From SIG598 sp045580875 (lineage in GTDB: Bacteria; Bacillota; Clostridia; Oscillospirales; Acutalibacteraceae): 56,234 nt of DNA. The stretch lies in assembly GCA_045580875.1 (NCBI GenBank), contig JAZNOP010000071.1:1-56234 (forward strand), given 5' to 3'. The notes under the pieces were generated by a model. The model ran no database searches, had not been told where the DNA came from, and saw nothing but the letters and a program-made list of their open reading frames with translations. The stretch's first letter is position 1. Each line of letters starts with the position of its first letter. The position numbers and the translations under genes were made by a program. Positions 1-8,081 of the stretch are shown here, one piece after another.

Positions 1-1
1 C

Positions 2-109
2 GTCAGAATGTCCAAGAAGACCACGCTCATGCGGAATCTCAACACCGCCGATTATCAGCTTTCTGTTTTCTGCAAGACGATGAACATCATAACCATGTCC
101 GATTCTCAT
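2..109 (-). CDS. ispF: IspF, 2-C-methyl-D-erythritol 2,4-cyclodiphosphate synthase (N-terminal part)
   Basis: This is a partial gene whose C-terminus lies beyond the left edge. The reverse strand reads MRIGHGYDVHRL at the start and then GGVEIPHERGLLGHSD, which is the family's N-terminal signature. The Asp and His of DVH are metal ligands in IspF. The enzyme forms the cyclic diphosphate in the non-mevalonate isoprenoid pathway. The start is set by AAAGGAGTG placed 5-6 bases before the ATG. Only 36 codons are visible, but the signature is unmistakable. Confidence 0.93.
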   Translation of the reverse strand, partial: MRIGHGYDVHRLAENRKLIIGGVEIPHERGLLGHSD

Positions 110-192
110 ATTTATCACTCCTTTTCAAGTGATGCAAAGCCCGGTCACACAAAACAATCATGTAAGCCGGAATTCACATCAATATATTCAAT

Positions 193-224
193 ATTAAAAA
201 GCAGGGCGGTTACCCGCCCTGCTT
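193..224 (-). terminator. Rho-independent terminator of the oxidoreductase operon
   Basis: A 9-bp perfect GC-rich stem (201-209 with 214-222, loop TTAC, extended by two A-T pairs) is followed on the reverse strand by TTTTTAAT. It lies about 30 bases past the stop of the last subunit gene and separates that operon from ispF. Confidence 0.9.
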
Positions 225-251
225 ACGTGACAAGTATTCTATTTAAGAATA

Positions 252-785
252 TCAGAAATTGATGCCGATTTCAAGAGCCTTGAGGTTTGCATCAACAAGA
301 TGTGCCTTCTTTGCCGGAACACACTTTCTCAGTCCGGCTTCAAGCTGCTCTCTGGAGCAGAACTGTGTCTCTTTCCAGAGCTTGCCAAGCAGAATGATGT
401 TGCCGAGACCGCTGATGTCATTCTCTTCTGCCAGCTTTGAAGCAGGGATATAGCAAGCGGTGATATCGGTGCGCTCAGTGCGCTTATCGATAAGGCTGCT
501 GTCAACAACTGCAACTCCGCCGGGTGCAACATTATCGATGAACTTGTCATAGGACGGCAGGTTCATTGCAATGAGTGCATTGGGCTCGGTTACCAGCGGA
601 GAGCCGATGGTTCTGTCAGAAAGGCAGACGCTGCAGTTGCAGGTACCGCCGCGCATCTCGGGACCGTAGGACGGAAGCCAGGAGACCTCGCGCTCTGCGA
701 TAAGTCCGGAATATGCGATAACCTTGCCGGCAAACAGGACACCCTGTCCACCGAAACCTGCGAGGGTAAGATTAAGATCAGTCAT
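252..785 (-). CDS. 2-oxoacid:ferredoxin oxidoreductase, gamma subunit
   Basis: This 177-residue protein has the gamma-domain signature GFGGQGV near the N-terminus and the following PSYGPEMRGGT segment. Such subunits complete the CoA- and ferredoxin-dependent oxidative decarboxylation of 2-oxoacids. I chose the ATG at 785, which overlaps the last 8 bases of the beta subunit gene (ATGACTGA); an upstream in-frame ATG would add 13 residues unlike the family. The gene is last in the operon and is followed by a terminator. The exact substrate (branched-chain 2-oxoacid or 2-oxoglutarate) cannot be read from this subunit. Confidence 0.9.
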   Translation of the reverse strand: MTDLNLTLAGFGGQGVLFAGKVIAYSGLIAEREVSWLPSYGPEMRGGTCNCSVCLSDRTIGSPLVTEPNALIAMNLPSYDKFIDNVAPGGVAVVDSSLIDKRTERTDITACYIPASKLAEENDISGLGNIILLGKLWKETQFCSREQLEAGLRKCVPAKKAHLVDANLKALEIGINF

Positions 786-1536
786 GGTGTACGCCCTCCT
801 CGCTCTTATCTTTGTAAACGCCAAGCGGATAATACGGCATCATGTTCTCAAGCAGCCACTCCAGAGCCTCCTGCGGAGAAAGACCCCAGTTATTCGGGCA
901 GGAAGAAAGAACCTCAACAATAGAGTAACCCTTCTTGTCGATCTGATTCTGGAATGCCTTCTTGATTGCCTTCTTTGCCTCGACAACATTCTTGACGGTG
1001 TCAACAGCAACACGCTGAGCAAGTGCAACGCCATCCAGAGTGGAAAGCATCTCACAGACTCTTACCGGGAAACCGGAATAGTTGGTATCACGACCGTACG
1101 GAGTGGTCTGGGTGACCTGACCGGGCAGAGAGGTCGGCGCCATCTGACCGCCGGTCATACCGTAGATTGCGTTATTGATGAAGATAACAGTAATGTTCTC
1201 ACCGCGAGTGGCAGCGTGAACAGTTTCAGCAGTACCGATTGCAGCAAGGTCGCCGTCGCCCTGATAGGTGAATACAACGTTATCAGGAAGAGCGCGCTTG
1301 ATGCCGGTAGCAACAGCAGGAGCTCTGCCGTGTGCAGCCTCGACCATGTCGCAGGCGAAATAGTTGTATGCGAAAACAGCGCAGCCGACCGGTGCAACAC
1401 CGACGGTCTTGCCCTGAATGCCAAGCTCATCCATGACCTCAGCAACAAGACGGTGAACTATACCGTGTGTGCAGCCAGGGCAATAATGCATAGGCACATC
1501 GGTAAGGGAATCAGGCTTTTTGAATACGATTGCCAT
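778..1536 (-). CDS. 2-oxoacid:ferredoxin oxidoreductase, beta (thiamine diphosphate) subunit
   Basis: This 252-residue protein carries a TPP-binding motif, with GDG at residues 93-95 and the paired Asn at 121-122. It also has the N-terminal CPGC (19-22) typical of the beta subunit family. It is the catalytic TPP half of the complex that decarboxylates 2-oxoacids to acyl-CoA and passes electrons to ferredoxin. Its ATG shares one base with the stop of the alpha gene (TGATG), with AGGAGG upstream. The tight overlap predicts coupled translation of the subunits. Confidence 0.92.
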   Translation of the reverse strand: MAIVFKKPDSLTDVPMHYCPGCTHGIVHRLVAEVMDELGIQGKTVGVAPVGCAVFAYNYFACDMVEAAHGRAPAVATGIKRALPDNVVFTYQGDGDLAAIGTAETVHAATRGENITVIFINNAIYGMTGGQMAPTSLPGQVTQTTPYGRDTNYSGFPVRVCEMLSTLDGVALAQRVAVDTVKNVVEAKKAIKKAFQNQIDKKGYSIVEVLSSCPNNWGLSPQEALEWLLENMMPYYPLGVYKDKSEEGVHHD

Positions 1537-2606
1537 CAGTTATTACCTCCTGCAAGTTTCTTGATCTGCTCCAGCACCTCTGCCGGAGTGGGAATAACGC
1601 CGCCGGTACGTCCGTAGAACTCAACCGGGCACTTGCCATCGACAGCAAGCTTTACGTCATCGACCATCTGACCCATGCTCATCTCAACAGTCAGCATGGA
1701 TTTTGCATTCTCTGCAACCTCAGCAATGGTCTTTGCCGGGAACGGCCAGAGAGTGATAGGACGGATAAGACCGACCTTGATACCCTGCTCACGGGCTGTA
1801 TTGACAGCACTGCGTGCAACACGGGAAGAAGCGCCGTAAGCTACGACAACAACATCAGCGTCATCGGTCAGATAGCACTCACAGCGGGCTTCCTCAGCCT
1901 GAATCTGCTCGTACTTCTTGTAGCGCTCCATAACAAGGCGCTCAAGCTCGTCGGGCTGTATGTAGAGAGAATTAATGATATTGTGCTCGCGCTTGCCCTG
2001 ATGACCGTTGGTTGCCCACTCCTTCTCAGGAAGCACCTTCTCGCCCTTCTTGATTTCGACCGGCTCCATCATCTGACCGAGCATACCGTCAGCAAGAATC
2101 ATTGCAGGCATACGGTACTTATCAGCAAGATCAAATGCATCACTGACAAGATCGACCATCTCCTGAACGGTAGACGGAGCGAAAACAAGAATCTGGAAGT
2201 CACCGTGACCGGTAGCCTTGGTTGCCTGCCAGTAGTCAGCCTGAGAGGGCTGGATACCCCCGAGACCGGGGCCGCCGCGCTGGACGTTGATAATCAGACA
2301 GGGCAGATCAGAACCTGCGAGATAGGAAATACCCTCACTCTTGAGGCTTATGCCCGGAGAAGAGGAGGAGGTCATTGCGCGGACACCTGCAGATGCTGCG
2401 CCGAGAACCATATTGATAGCAGCAATTTCAGACTCAGCCTGAAGATATGTACCGCCAATTTTGGGCATGGTCTTTGCCATGTATGCCGCGACCTCAGTCT
2501 GCGGTGTGATAGGATAGCCAAAGAAGTGCTTGCAGCCAGCCTGAATAGCAGCCTCGGCAAGTGCTTCATTGCCTTTCATCAATACTTTATCAGCCATATT
2601 TTTCAC
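1536..2606 (-). CDS. vorB: 3-methyl-2-oxobutanoate (or related 2-oxoacid):ferredoxin oxidoreductase, alpha subunit VorB
   Basis: This alpha subunit of about 353 residues shows KVLMKGNEALAEAAI, GYPITPQTE, QAESEIAAINM and TSSSSPGISLKSEG, in the order seen in VorB/KorA proteins. It binds the pyrimidine side of the TPP and shapes the 2-oxoacid pocket. The listed start is a GTG directly after the ferredoxin stop codon; an ATG at 2597 gives a protein three residues shorter and is equally possible. AAAGG lies 3 bases before the GTG and 12 before the ATG, so spacing does not settle it. The VorB name rests on overall resemblance; 2-oxoglutarate is an alternative substrate. Confidence 0.88.
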   Translation of the reverse strand: MKNMADKVLMKGNEALAEAAIQAGCKHFFGYPITPQTEVAAYMAKTMPKIGGTYLQAESEIAAINMVLGAASAGVRAMTSSSSPGISLKSEGISYLAGSDLPCLIINVQRGGPGLGGIQPSQADYWQATKATGHGDFQILVFAPSTVQEMVDLVSDAFDLADKYRMPAMILADGMLGQMMEPVEIKKGEKVLPEKEWATNGHQGKREHNIINSLYIQPDELERLVMERYKKYEQIQAEEARCECYLTDDADVVVVAYGASSRVARSAVNTAREQGIKVGLIRPITLWPFPAKTIAEVAENAKSMLTVEMSMGQMVDDVKLAVDGKCPVEFYGRTGGVIPTPAEVLEQIKKLAGGNN

Positions 2607-2813
2607 TTACCTTTCTACTGTAATAGCCACATGGGGACACATCATCGCGCACATTGCGCAGCCGATGCACTTTTCTTCATCGGTCAGCATGGACGGGTGA
2701 TAGCCCATTGCATTGATACGCTCGGTATCAAGCTTAATAAGGCCGCGCGGACAAGCTGCAATGCACAGCTCACAGCCTTTGCATCTCGATTCATCAACAG
2801 TGATCTTTGCCAT
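2607..2813 (-). CDS. 2x[4Fe-4S] ferredoxin subunit of the 2-oxoacid oxidoreductase
   Basis: This 68-residue protein has two complete CxxCxxCxxxCP cluster motifs, CKGCELCIAACP and CIGCAMCAMMCP. Small ferredoxin subunits of this form are the delta subunit of the oxidoreductase complex and relay electrons to free ferredoxin. It is encoded first among the complex genes and abuts the alpha gene without a gap. AAGGAG lies in the 35-base spacer after the upstream ATPase gene. The beta subunit may hold further clusters. Confidence 0.92.
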   Translation of the reverse strand: MAKITVDESRCKGCELCIAACPRGLIKLDTERINAMGYHPSMLTDEEKCIGCAMCAMMCPHVAITVER

Positions 2814-2848
2814 AAAGCACCTCCGTATATTAATAAGATTGATTTACA

Positions 2849-3526
2849 TTACATTTCCCATGGCTTTTTTACAATTATATCCACAGGATAAATATCTCCG
2901 CCGACGGAATCAAGCTGACCGGCAACTGCCGCCGGTACTGCGGTAAACGCTATCGGCAGACCGAGCAGCTCAGACGCCTGTGCTGCAAACGGCACCGATT
3001 CGGTTATTGTATCAGCTGTTGTATATTCCATCAGATGAGAATTATTGACAATAAAATCCGCCTTCAGGCGTGAAGCCATCTCAATTTCGCCAAGAAGCTC
3101 GCAGACCGCTTCAGGTGAACCTGACTGTATGCGGTATTTATTAATGACATACAGCATCGAATAAGAAAAATTCTTCATCTGCGGTGCGAATCTTCCAAGA
3201 GCTGTTGCTCCGGCGTCATCTCCGCCGACGTCGATTATTCTGCGACCCTTGCGGGTGAATATCGAATACATTTCTGCTGGCAGAGCCGGCAGGTCAAGAT
3301 TAGAATGAGCAAATGTCGGCGCAACAAGATCAATATTATGCTCTTTGATAAAGTCAGCATAATCACTCGAGCGGAAGTACGGATTGACTATATCAAGATC
3401 AACCAGCGTTACTTCTTCTCCCCTGTCGGCGAAATCTGCCGCCATATTGAGTGCCAGATTGGTTTTTCCGCAGCCGTAATGACCGCAGATGATTATTATA
3501 TCACTGAAATCAGTTATGTGCAACAA
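2849..3526 (-). CDS. P-loop ATPase of the MinD/CobQ-like type heading the oxidoreductase operon
   Basis: This 225-residue protein has a Walker A-like motif GHYGCGKTN near residue 15 and a DLDIVNPYFRS segment typical of the deviant Walker/SIMIBI class. It also has VGGDDAG near the middle. No membrane helix or partner domain is visible. The start is a TTG with AAAGGA nine bases upstream; no in-frame ATG fits. It shares a promoter and operon with the 2-oxoacid:ferredoxin oxidoreductase, suggesting a role in its assembly or regulation, which is inference. The specific function is unknown. Confidence 0.75.
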   Translation of the reverse strand: MLHITDFSDIIIICGHYGCGKTNLALNMAADFADRGEEVTLVDLDIVNPYFRSSDYADFIKEHNIDLVAPTFAHSNLDLPALPAEMYSIFTRKGRRIIDVGGDDAGATALGRFAPQMKNFSYSMLYVINKYRIQSGSPEAVCELLGEIEMASRLKADFIVNNSHLMEYTTADTITESVPFAAQASELLGLPIAFTAVPAAVAGQLDSVGGDIYPVDIIVKKPWEM

Positions 3527-3589
3527 AAATCGTCCTTTCAGTCAATGTCTGGAATCTAATGTGTATTTAATACATTAACTTATTAAAGT

Positions 3590-3618
3590 ATTATATCACC
3601 GAATTGTCCTGCTTGCAA
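3590..3618 (-). promoter_or_regulatory. Sigma-A promoter of the oxidoreductase operon
   Basis: On the reverse strand, TTGCAA (3618-3613) and TATAAT (3595-3590) are separated by 17 bases. The predicted start lies near 3583, giving a leader of about 57 bases before the TTG start codon. Confidence 0.75.
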
Positions 3619-3727
3619 GATTTACAACCTGACAATATATGGTATAAATTGCGCCGGATATTGTACATTTTGTCAAATTCAGGCTTATATATCCACACGC
3701 TGCGTCATAATCCGACCGAATCTCGCG

Positions 3728-3770
3728 GAAAAAGCCCGGTCCGAACCGCAAGAGCAGAACAGACCGGGCT
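3728..3770 (-). terminator. Terminator of the HAD-GH3 operon
   Basis: AGCCCGGTC at 3733-3741 pairs with GACCGGGCT at 3762-3770, and the reverse strand continues into TTTTT. It lies about 40 bases past the GH3 stop codon. Confidence 0.85.
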
Positions 3771-3808
3771 GATTTCATATTACTTTGTCAGGATACTGCT
3801 GGATTACG

Positions 3809-5569
3809 TCAGATTCTTGCGTCCCAGAGACCGCAGAAGCTGTCGATAGGATCCTTGCCCTTGAAGGCATCCGGTCCGGTGACGAGGTTGTCAACCAGTG
3901 CATCAAGTGTATCCGGCTTGGAATCGTAGGTGTTGATATAGGTACGAACCTGCGGAATATCAGCCAGCATAGTGGGTGCATTTACGCTGACGGCGATTAC
4001 CGGAAGCTCGAATACATACCACGGAATCTCGCCGCCGCCCTTTGACATTCCAAAGCTCGGACGACCGTTCATGACATCACAGAGAGTGATGACAAGATCC
4101 TGTTCGGAAACGAAGTCCTTTATTGCATTCTTGCCGGCAAAGTAGAGATTGAGACTGGGCTTCTCGCCTGCCGCTACCTGCTTCTTGATCTTCTCGAGCG
4201 GGCTCTCATAAATGAATGCATCAAATCCCTTCTCGATAAGGCGGTCACGAAGCTCCTCCGCGGGATTCTTCTTTGCTCCTCCGCCCATTGCCATCTGGAT
4301 AAGAGCGTCCATAGGACCTGCCGGACCCTTGACGTAAACGATCATTACACGCTTATACTTTTCGGGAGTAATCGGAAGTACGTCCTTATCCTTGTATTTT
4401 ACAAGAGTTATGCAGTCCTTGCTGATAGCCTCAGCAGCTGCCTTGTACTCGTCCTTGCCGAGAGTCTCAGCAACCTTTTCAGGTGCAGGAACAAGCTCTT
4501 CCTTTGCTTTCTTATGCAGACCCATGTGAGCCTTGAGACCGAGAATTCTGGTAAGAGCCTCATTCATTCGCTCCTCGCTGATGACGCCTGTGGTATATGC
4601 CTCGAGCATTGTTGCAAAGTCCTCTTCCGGATCGTTGAAGAAAAGGAACATATCGCAGCCGGCATTGATGCTGGCAGGAAGCATTTCCTTACGGGTCATG
4701 CGGTCGGTCATTGCTACCATGTGGCTTGCGTCGGTAACAACCATACCGTTGAAACCGATACGGTTACGCAGAAGATCTGTCATGATCTCCGGGCAGAGTG
4801 TTGCAGGAAGCATCTCCTCGTCAGTGATGCCCGGCTTTACAGCGCGCATATACTCCGGCATCATGATATGACCGCCCATGATGGCATCAAGTCCGGAATC
4901 GATGAGTGTCTTGTAGACCATGCCGTAGGTCTCTGCCCATTCGTCAGGACCGAAATTATTGATATTGTTTGCGATATGTGCATCACGGAAATCCTGACCG
5001 TTGCCCGGGAAGTGCTTTGCAGCGCATGCAAAACCGGGAATTGTGTGAGCTCCTTCGAGGTATGCCTTGCTCATTTCTGCAACTCTCTGCGGATCATTAC
5101 CGAATGCACGACCCACGATTTCGGTATTCTCCCAGTTGTAATGAATATCACAGACGGGTGCAAATGCCATATTGCAGCCAATCGCAGCAGCCTCTTCGTT
5201 TGCCATACGTCCAAGGTCACGTGCATACTCCACCTTGCCTGTAGCGGCAATCTTTATTCCGCTGCCGATATAGGTACCGTCAGAGCAGCCGCCGTTTCCG
5301 CCGCCCTCAGTATTGCAGGCAATAAAGATGGGAACCTTTGCGTACTTCTGCAGTATGCGGTTCTGCATCTGTACAGCAGCACCTGGCATATTATTGTATC
5401 TGCAGCCACCGAGGTGATACTTCTCCATCAATTCCTGCAGATAAGCCTCGTCCATTCCTGCTGTAAGCTGGAAGAAGAGCTGTCCGACCTTCTCCTCTGC
5501 GGTCATAGCGCTGATGGTCTGGCTGACCCATGCGATATCCTCTTCAGTGAGGTTGTAAGGAGCAGCCAT
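3809..5569 (-). CDS. Glycoside hydrolase family 3 protein, beta-N-acetylhexosaminidase-like
   Basis: The 586-residue protein has the family 3 TIM-barrel motifs KHFPGNG and RDAH (the Asp-His dyad used as acid/base in NagZ-type enzymes). The nucleophile region VVTDASHM follows, then a C-terminal alpha/beta domain. No signal peptide is seen, so it probably acts in the cytoplasm on amino-sugar or muropeptide fragments. The ATG at 5569 has CAACAAGG upstream and leads straight into the barrel. An ATG at 5662 has GGAGGAG four bases away but adds a basic, poorly conserved stretch overlapping the HAD gene. Substrate is inferred from the DAH motif only. Confidence 0.85.
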   Translation of the reverse strand: MAAPYNLTEEDIAWVSQTISAMTAEEKVGQLFFQLTAGMDEAYLQELMEKYHLGGCRYNNMPGAAVQMQNRILQKYAKVPIFIACNTEGGGNGGCSDGTYIGSGIKIAATGKVEYARDLGRMANEEAAAIGCNMAFAPVCDIHYNWENTEIVGRAFGNDPQRVAEMSKAYLEGAHTIPGFACAAKHFPGNGQDFRDAHIANNINNFGPDEWAETYGMVYKTLIDSGLDAIMGGHIMMPEYMRAVKPGITDEEMLPATLCPEIMTDLLRNRIGFNGMVVTDASHMVAMTDRMTRKEMLPASINAGCDMFLFFNDPEEDFATMLEAYTTGVISEERMNEALTRILGLKAHMGLHKKAKEELVPAPEKVAETLGKDEYKAAAEAISKDCITLVKYKDKDVLPITPEKYKRVMIVYVKGPAGPMDALIQMAMGGGAKKNPAEELRDRLIEKGFDAFIYESPLEKIKKQVAAGEKPSLNLYFAGKNAIKDFVSEQDLVITLCDVMNGRPSFGMSKGGGEIPWYVFELPVIAVSVNAPTMLADIPQVRTYINTYDSKPDTLDALVDNLVTGPDAFKGKDPIDSFCGLWDARI

Positions 5570-5615
5570 AAGATTGACCTTGTTGAGCCAGCCCTTTCCC
5601 TTGCACTTTATGCGC

Positions 5616-6464
5616 TTAGGCGCCGAGGTTTTCAAGAAATTCGAGCGTTTTTTTGTTTTCATAGTCTCCTCCATAAGTTTTATTTATCAGACGATCGAAA
5701 GCCTCAGAAATAAACTCCTGCCAGCTTTCCTTTTCGTGTCTTACAAGAATAGGATAATAGAACACTCCGTTTTTGCGCGCTGCATCCATATCACCCGGCG
5801 CATCACCGCACATAAGCACATTCTGCGGTGCATAGCCCTTTTTCAGCAGTTCGCCTATACAGAAAGCCTTGCTTCCGGCATTCTGGGCAAGAACGATATC
5901 GGTATGCTCCAGCAGCCCGAAACGTTCCCATTCCTCCAGCACCGCATCAAGGTTGGCACTGGAAACTATCGCGACATCTGCGCGTTCATGCGCAAAAGCA
6001 AGCGCCTCTTTTGCAAGAGGAAACGGCACCTTACAGTCGTCAGGCAGAGCAGTTATCGACTCATTCACAGCCTTGCTCCAGGACAGCGCCTTTCTCAGCG
6101 ATACGCAATCAGGCTGTTCTTCAATTGCCTTCTGCAGCGCATTATTTGAAAGCTCCGGACTTGTTTCCACCCACCCGGCAAGAATGTCGATGTCTTTTAT
6201 CGCCGTATATCTTTCATTTATCTCAGCGAGAGCCATCGCCAGACCTTTGAAGCGGTTGATTCCGCGCGTCATGGTATAGAGATTGATCTCATTCCAGCGC
6301 TCGAGTATCTCCCTTTCCCATTTTTCCAGCGCCCACTCCCTGACCATACACGGTCCGAAACAGCGGAAGTGCTTGATATCCATGGTATCCATCGCACAGC
6401 CGTCACTGTCGACACATATCAGATAATCGCGGCGTTTTTCAAAATCGGACACAGAGCCGACCAT
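5616..6464 (-). CDS. HAD-superfamily hydrolase
   Basis: This 282-residue protein carries HAD motif I (DSDGCAMD, giving nucleophile Asp and acid/base Asp), motif II around IVSSAN, the motif III Lys in NAGSKAF, and motif IV GDAPGDMDAA. The large cap insertion between motifs I and II resembles phosphatases of the phosphonatase/beta-phosphoglucomutase branch. The start at 6464 has a strong AAGGAGAG seven bases upstream, so an ATG 14 codons further upstream is unlikely. The gene is co-transcribed with the GH3 gene, which suggests a sugar-phosphate substrate, but this is inference. Confidence 0.85.
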   Translation of the reverse strand: MVGSVSDFEKRRDYLICVDSDGCAMDTMDIKHFRCFGPCMVREWALEKWEREILERWNEINLYTMTRGINRFKGLAMALAEINERYTAIKDIDILAGWVETSPELSNNALQKAIEEQPDCVSLRKALSWSKAVNESITALPDDCKVPFPLAKEALAFAHERADVAIVSSANLDAVLEEWERFGLLEHTDIVLAQNAGSKAFCIGELLKKGYAPQNVLMCGDAPGDMDAARKNGVFYYPILVRHEKESWQEFISEAFDRLINKTYGGDYENKKTLEFLENLGA

Positions 6465-6546
6465 TATGTCACTCTCCTTTGAATTGCCATATTTTAACAA
6501 AATCATTTTACATCAAAAATTAAAAATATGCAAAAGTTATATATTT

Positions 6547-6575
6547 ATTATATGCATTTACTCTATTCAGTTCAA
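6547..6575 (-). promoter_or_regulatory. Sigma-A promoter of the HAD-GH3 operon
   Basis: Reverse strand TTGAAC (6575-6570), a 17-base spacer ending in TGCA, and TATAAT (6552-6547). The start would be near 6540, giving an AT-rich leader of about 75 bases. Confidence 0.75.
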
Positions 6576-6669
6576 GTGTAACTTTTTCTTCTTTTCAATT
6601 TACTGTTTGTCTGCATTACAGACAGCCGTATGAACATAAATGTCCGCTTTGCACATATTCCCGCACAGC

Positions 6670-6698
6670 TTGTAAAATAATATATAATGTGATATTAT
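6670..6698 (+). promoter_or_regulatory. Possible promoter of the CapA-like gene
   Basis: TTGTAA at 6670-6675 and TATTAT at 6693-6698 are 17 bases apart, in AT-rich DNA upstream of the CapA-like start. A TATAAT at 6683-6688 is an alternative -10 without a good -35. The choice is uncertain. Confidence 0.45.
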
Positions 6699-6734
6699 AT
6701 ATAACAATAATGAAAAGACTTCCGGAGGTCCAAT

Positions 6735-8081
6735 ATGATGCCAACAACCAGTAAACGCAATATTTTCCTGCGCGCAGCGGCAATTATGTCTATTGCCATT
6801 TTCGCTGCCGGAGCCACAATATGGCTGATATCCATGCTCCCTCAGCGCAGTGATCAATATATATTTCCTCAGACCGGTAATGTCGTTTCGGTCTCTGACA
6901 TTGCTTCAGGCACTGATATTACTCCGGAAGCTGAACACACTGAAAGCACTGCAAAAGCCGGAACAGCTACACTGATGTTCGGCGGCGATGTGCTTATACA
7001 TAAGCCGGTCTATCTTCGCGCCTCTGCAGGAGAGGATACATATAACTTCAATCCTTATTTCGAGCTTTTCACAGATGTTTTCACTGCAGATTACAACGCT
7101 GTCAACCTCGAATCTCCTGTTGATGCCTATGGAAACAACCAGAAAATCAGCACCTACCCCAAGTTCAACGCTCCGATAGAGCTGCTCGACGCAATAAAAT
7201 CGATCAACGTTGATCTTTGCACTAATTCCAACAACCACATAATCGATCAGGGCTTCGACGGTCTTGTGTCAACCATCAACAATCTTGATGCACACGGTCT
7301 TGATCACCTCGGAACCTACGCTTCACAGGAAGAACACGATGCATTGTTTATCCGTGAAATAAACGGTATTAAAGTCGGCTTTGCTGCATTTACCCAGTCT
7401 ACAAACGGAATTAAACTCAGCTCTGAGCTTGAGGAATACGCATTTGACCGCATGGGCATGAAAGAAGATGCTGTTGACGATATTCTCCCCCGTGTTGAAG
7501 CTCTGCGTTCTGCGGGTGCCGAAATTGTTGTTGCTGTACTTCACTGGGGAACTGAATACAACGAACAGCCGTCATTCTGGCAGCGTGTCATTGCCGAGGA
7601 TCTATGTGAAGGCGGCGTGGATATCATCATCGGCAGTCATTCGCACATCGTTCAGCCGATTGAGAGAATGACAGTAACCAACGATGACGGAACAACACGC
7701 GAATGTCTTGTTGTATATTCTCTGGGAAATCTCTTCTGCAATCAGGAAAGAATGAGCGAATACACCCAGCGCGGCATGGTTGTTGCAATCAAGCTTGAGC
7801 GCGGAGATGACGGTATTGCAAGATTCACTGATGCGTTCTATATGCCGACACTGCTTCAGGTAACCTGGGAAATGGGTACTGATTTTCTCCGTCTTGTGCC
7901 TGCTGCAAAGTATATGGAACAGGGCAGCAGCGTACCTGAGCTTCTTGCACGTGACCTCGGTTTTCAGACGCGGTGCGCCGACACATGGGAATATGTTACC
8001 AAAATCGTCGGTAATGACATTCCTGCTGTAACCGATCCTGCCCATTATCCTGAGGGCTTTTTCTCCGGGGAGGCGGAATGA
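6735..8081 (+). CDS. CapA/PgsA-like membrane-anchored metallophosphoesterase-fold protein
   Basis: The 448-residue protein has an N-terminal membrane helix (about 10-35) and then a PGA_cap domain with FGGDVLIH, NLESPVD, NSNNHIIDQG, HWGTEY and GSHSHIVQ. These are the metal-ligand motifs of the CapA family, linked in Bacillus to poly-gamma-glutamate capsule synthesis or anchoring. The helix is preceded by Arg and Lys, so the catalytic domain should be outside the cell. The linker after the helix contains VSVSDIASGTD, a repeat shared with the phosphoesterase at 23459. CCGGAGG lies before the ATG. The stop overlaps the next gene. No capB or capC is nearby, so the polymer is unknown. Confidence 0.85.
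   Translation: MMPTTSKRNIFLRAAAIMSIAIFAAGATIWLISMLPQRSDQYIFPQTGNVVSVSDIASGTDITPEAEHTESTAKAGTATLMFGGDVLIHKPVYLRASAGEDTYNFNPYFELFTDVFTADYNAVNLESPVDAYGNNQKISTYPKFNAPIELLDAIKSINVDLCTNSNNHIIDQGFDGLVSTINNLDAHGLDHLGTYASQEEHDALFIREINGIKVGFAAFTQSTNGIKLSSELEEYAFDRMGMKEDAVDDILPRVEALRSAGAEIVVAVLHWGTEYNEQPSFWQRVIAEDLCEGGVDIIIGSHSHIVQPIERMTVTNDDGTTRECLVVYSLGNLFCNQERMSEYTQRGMVVAIKLERGDDGIARFTDAFYMPTLLQVTWEMGTDFLRLVPAAKYMEQGSSVPELLARDLGFQTRCADTWEYVTKIVGNDIPAVTDPAHYPEGFFSGEAE

Noticed and set aside
724..2891. Long rightward frames over the oxidoreductase operon
   Set aside because: Shadows of the beta and alpha subunit genes.
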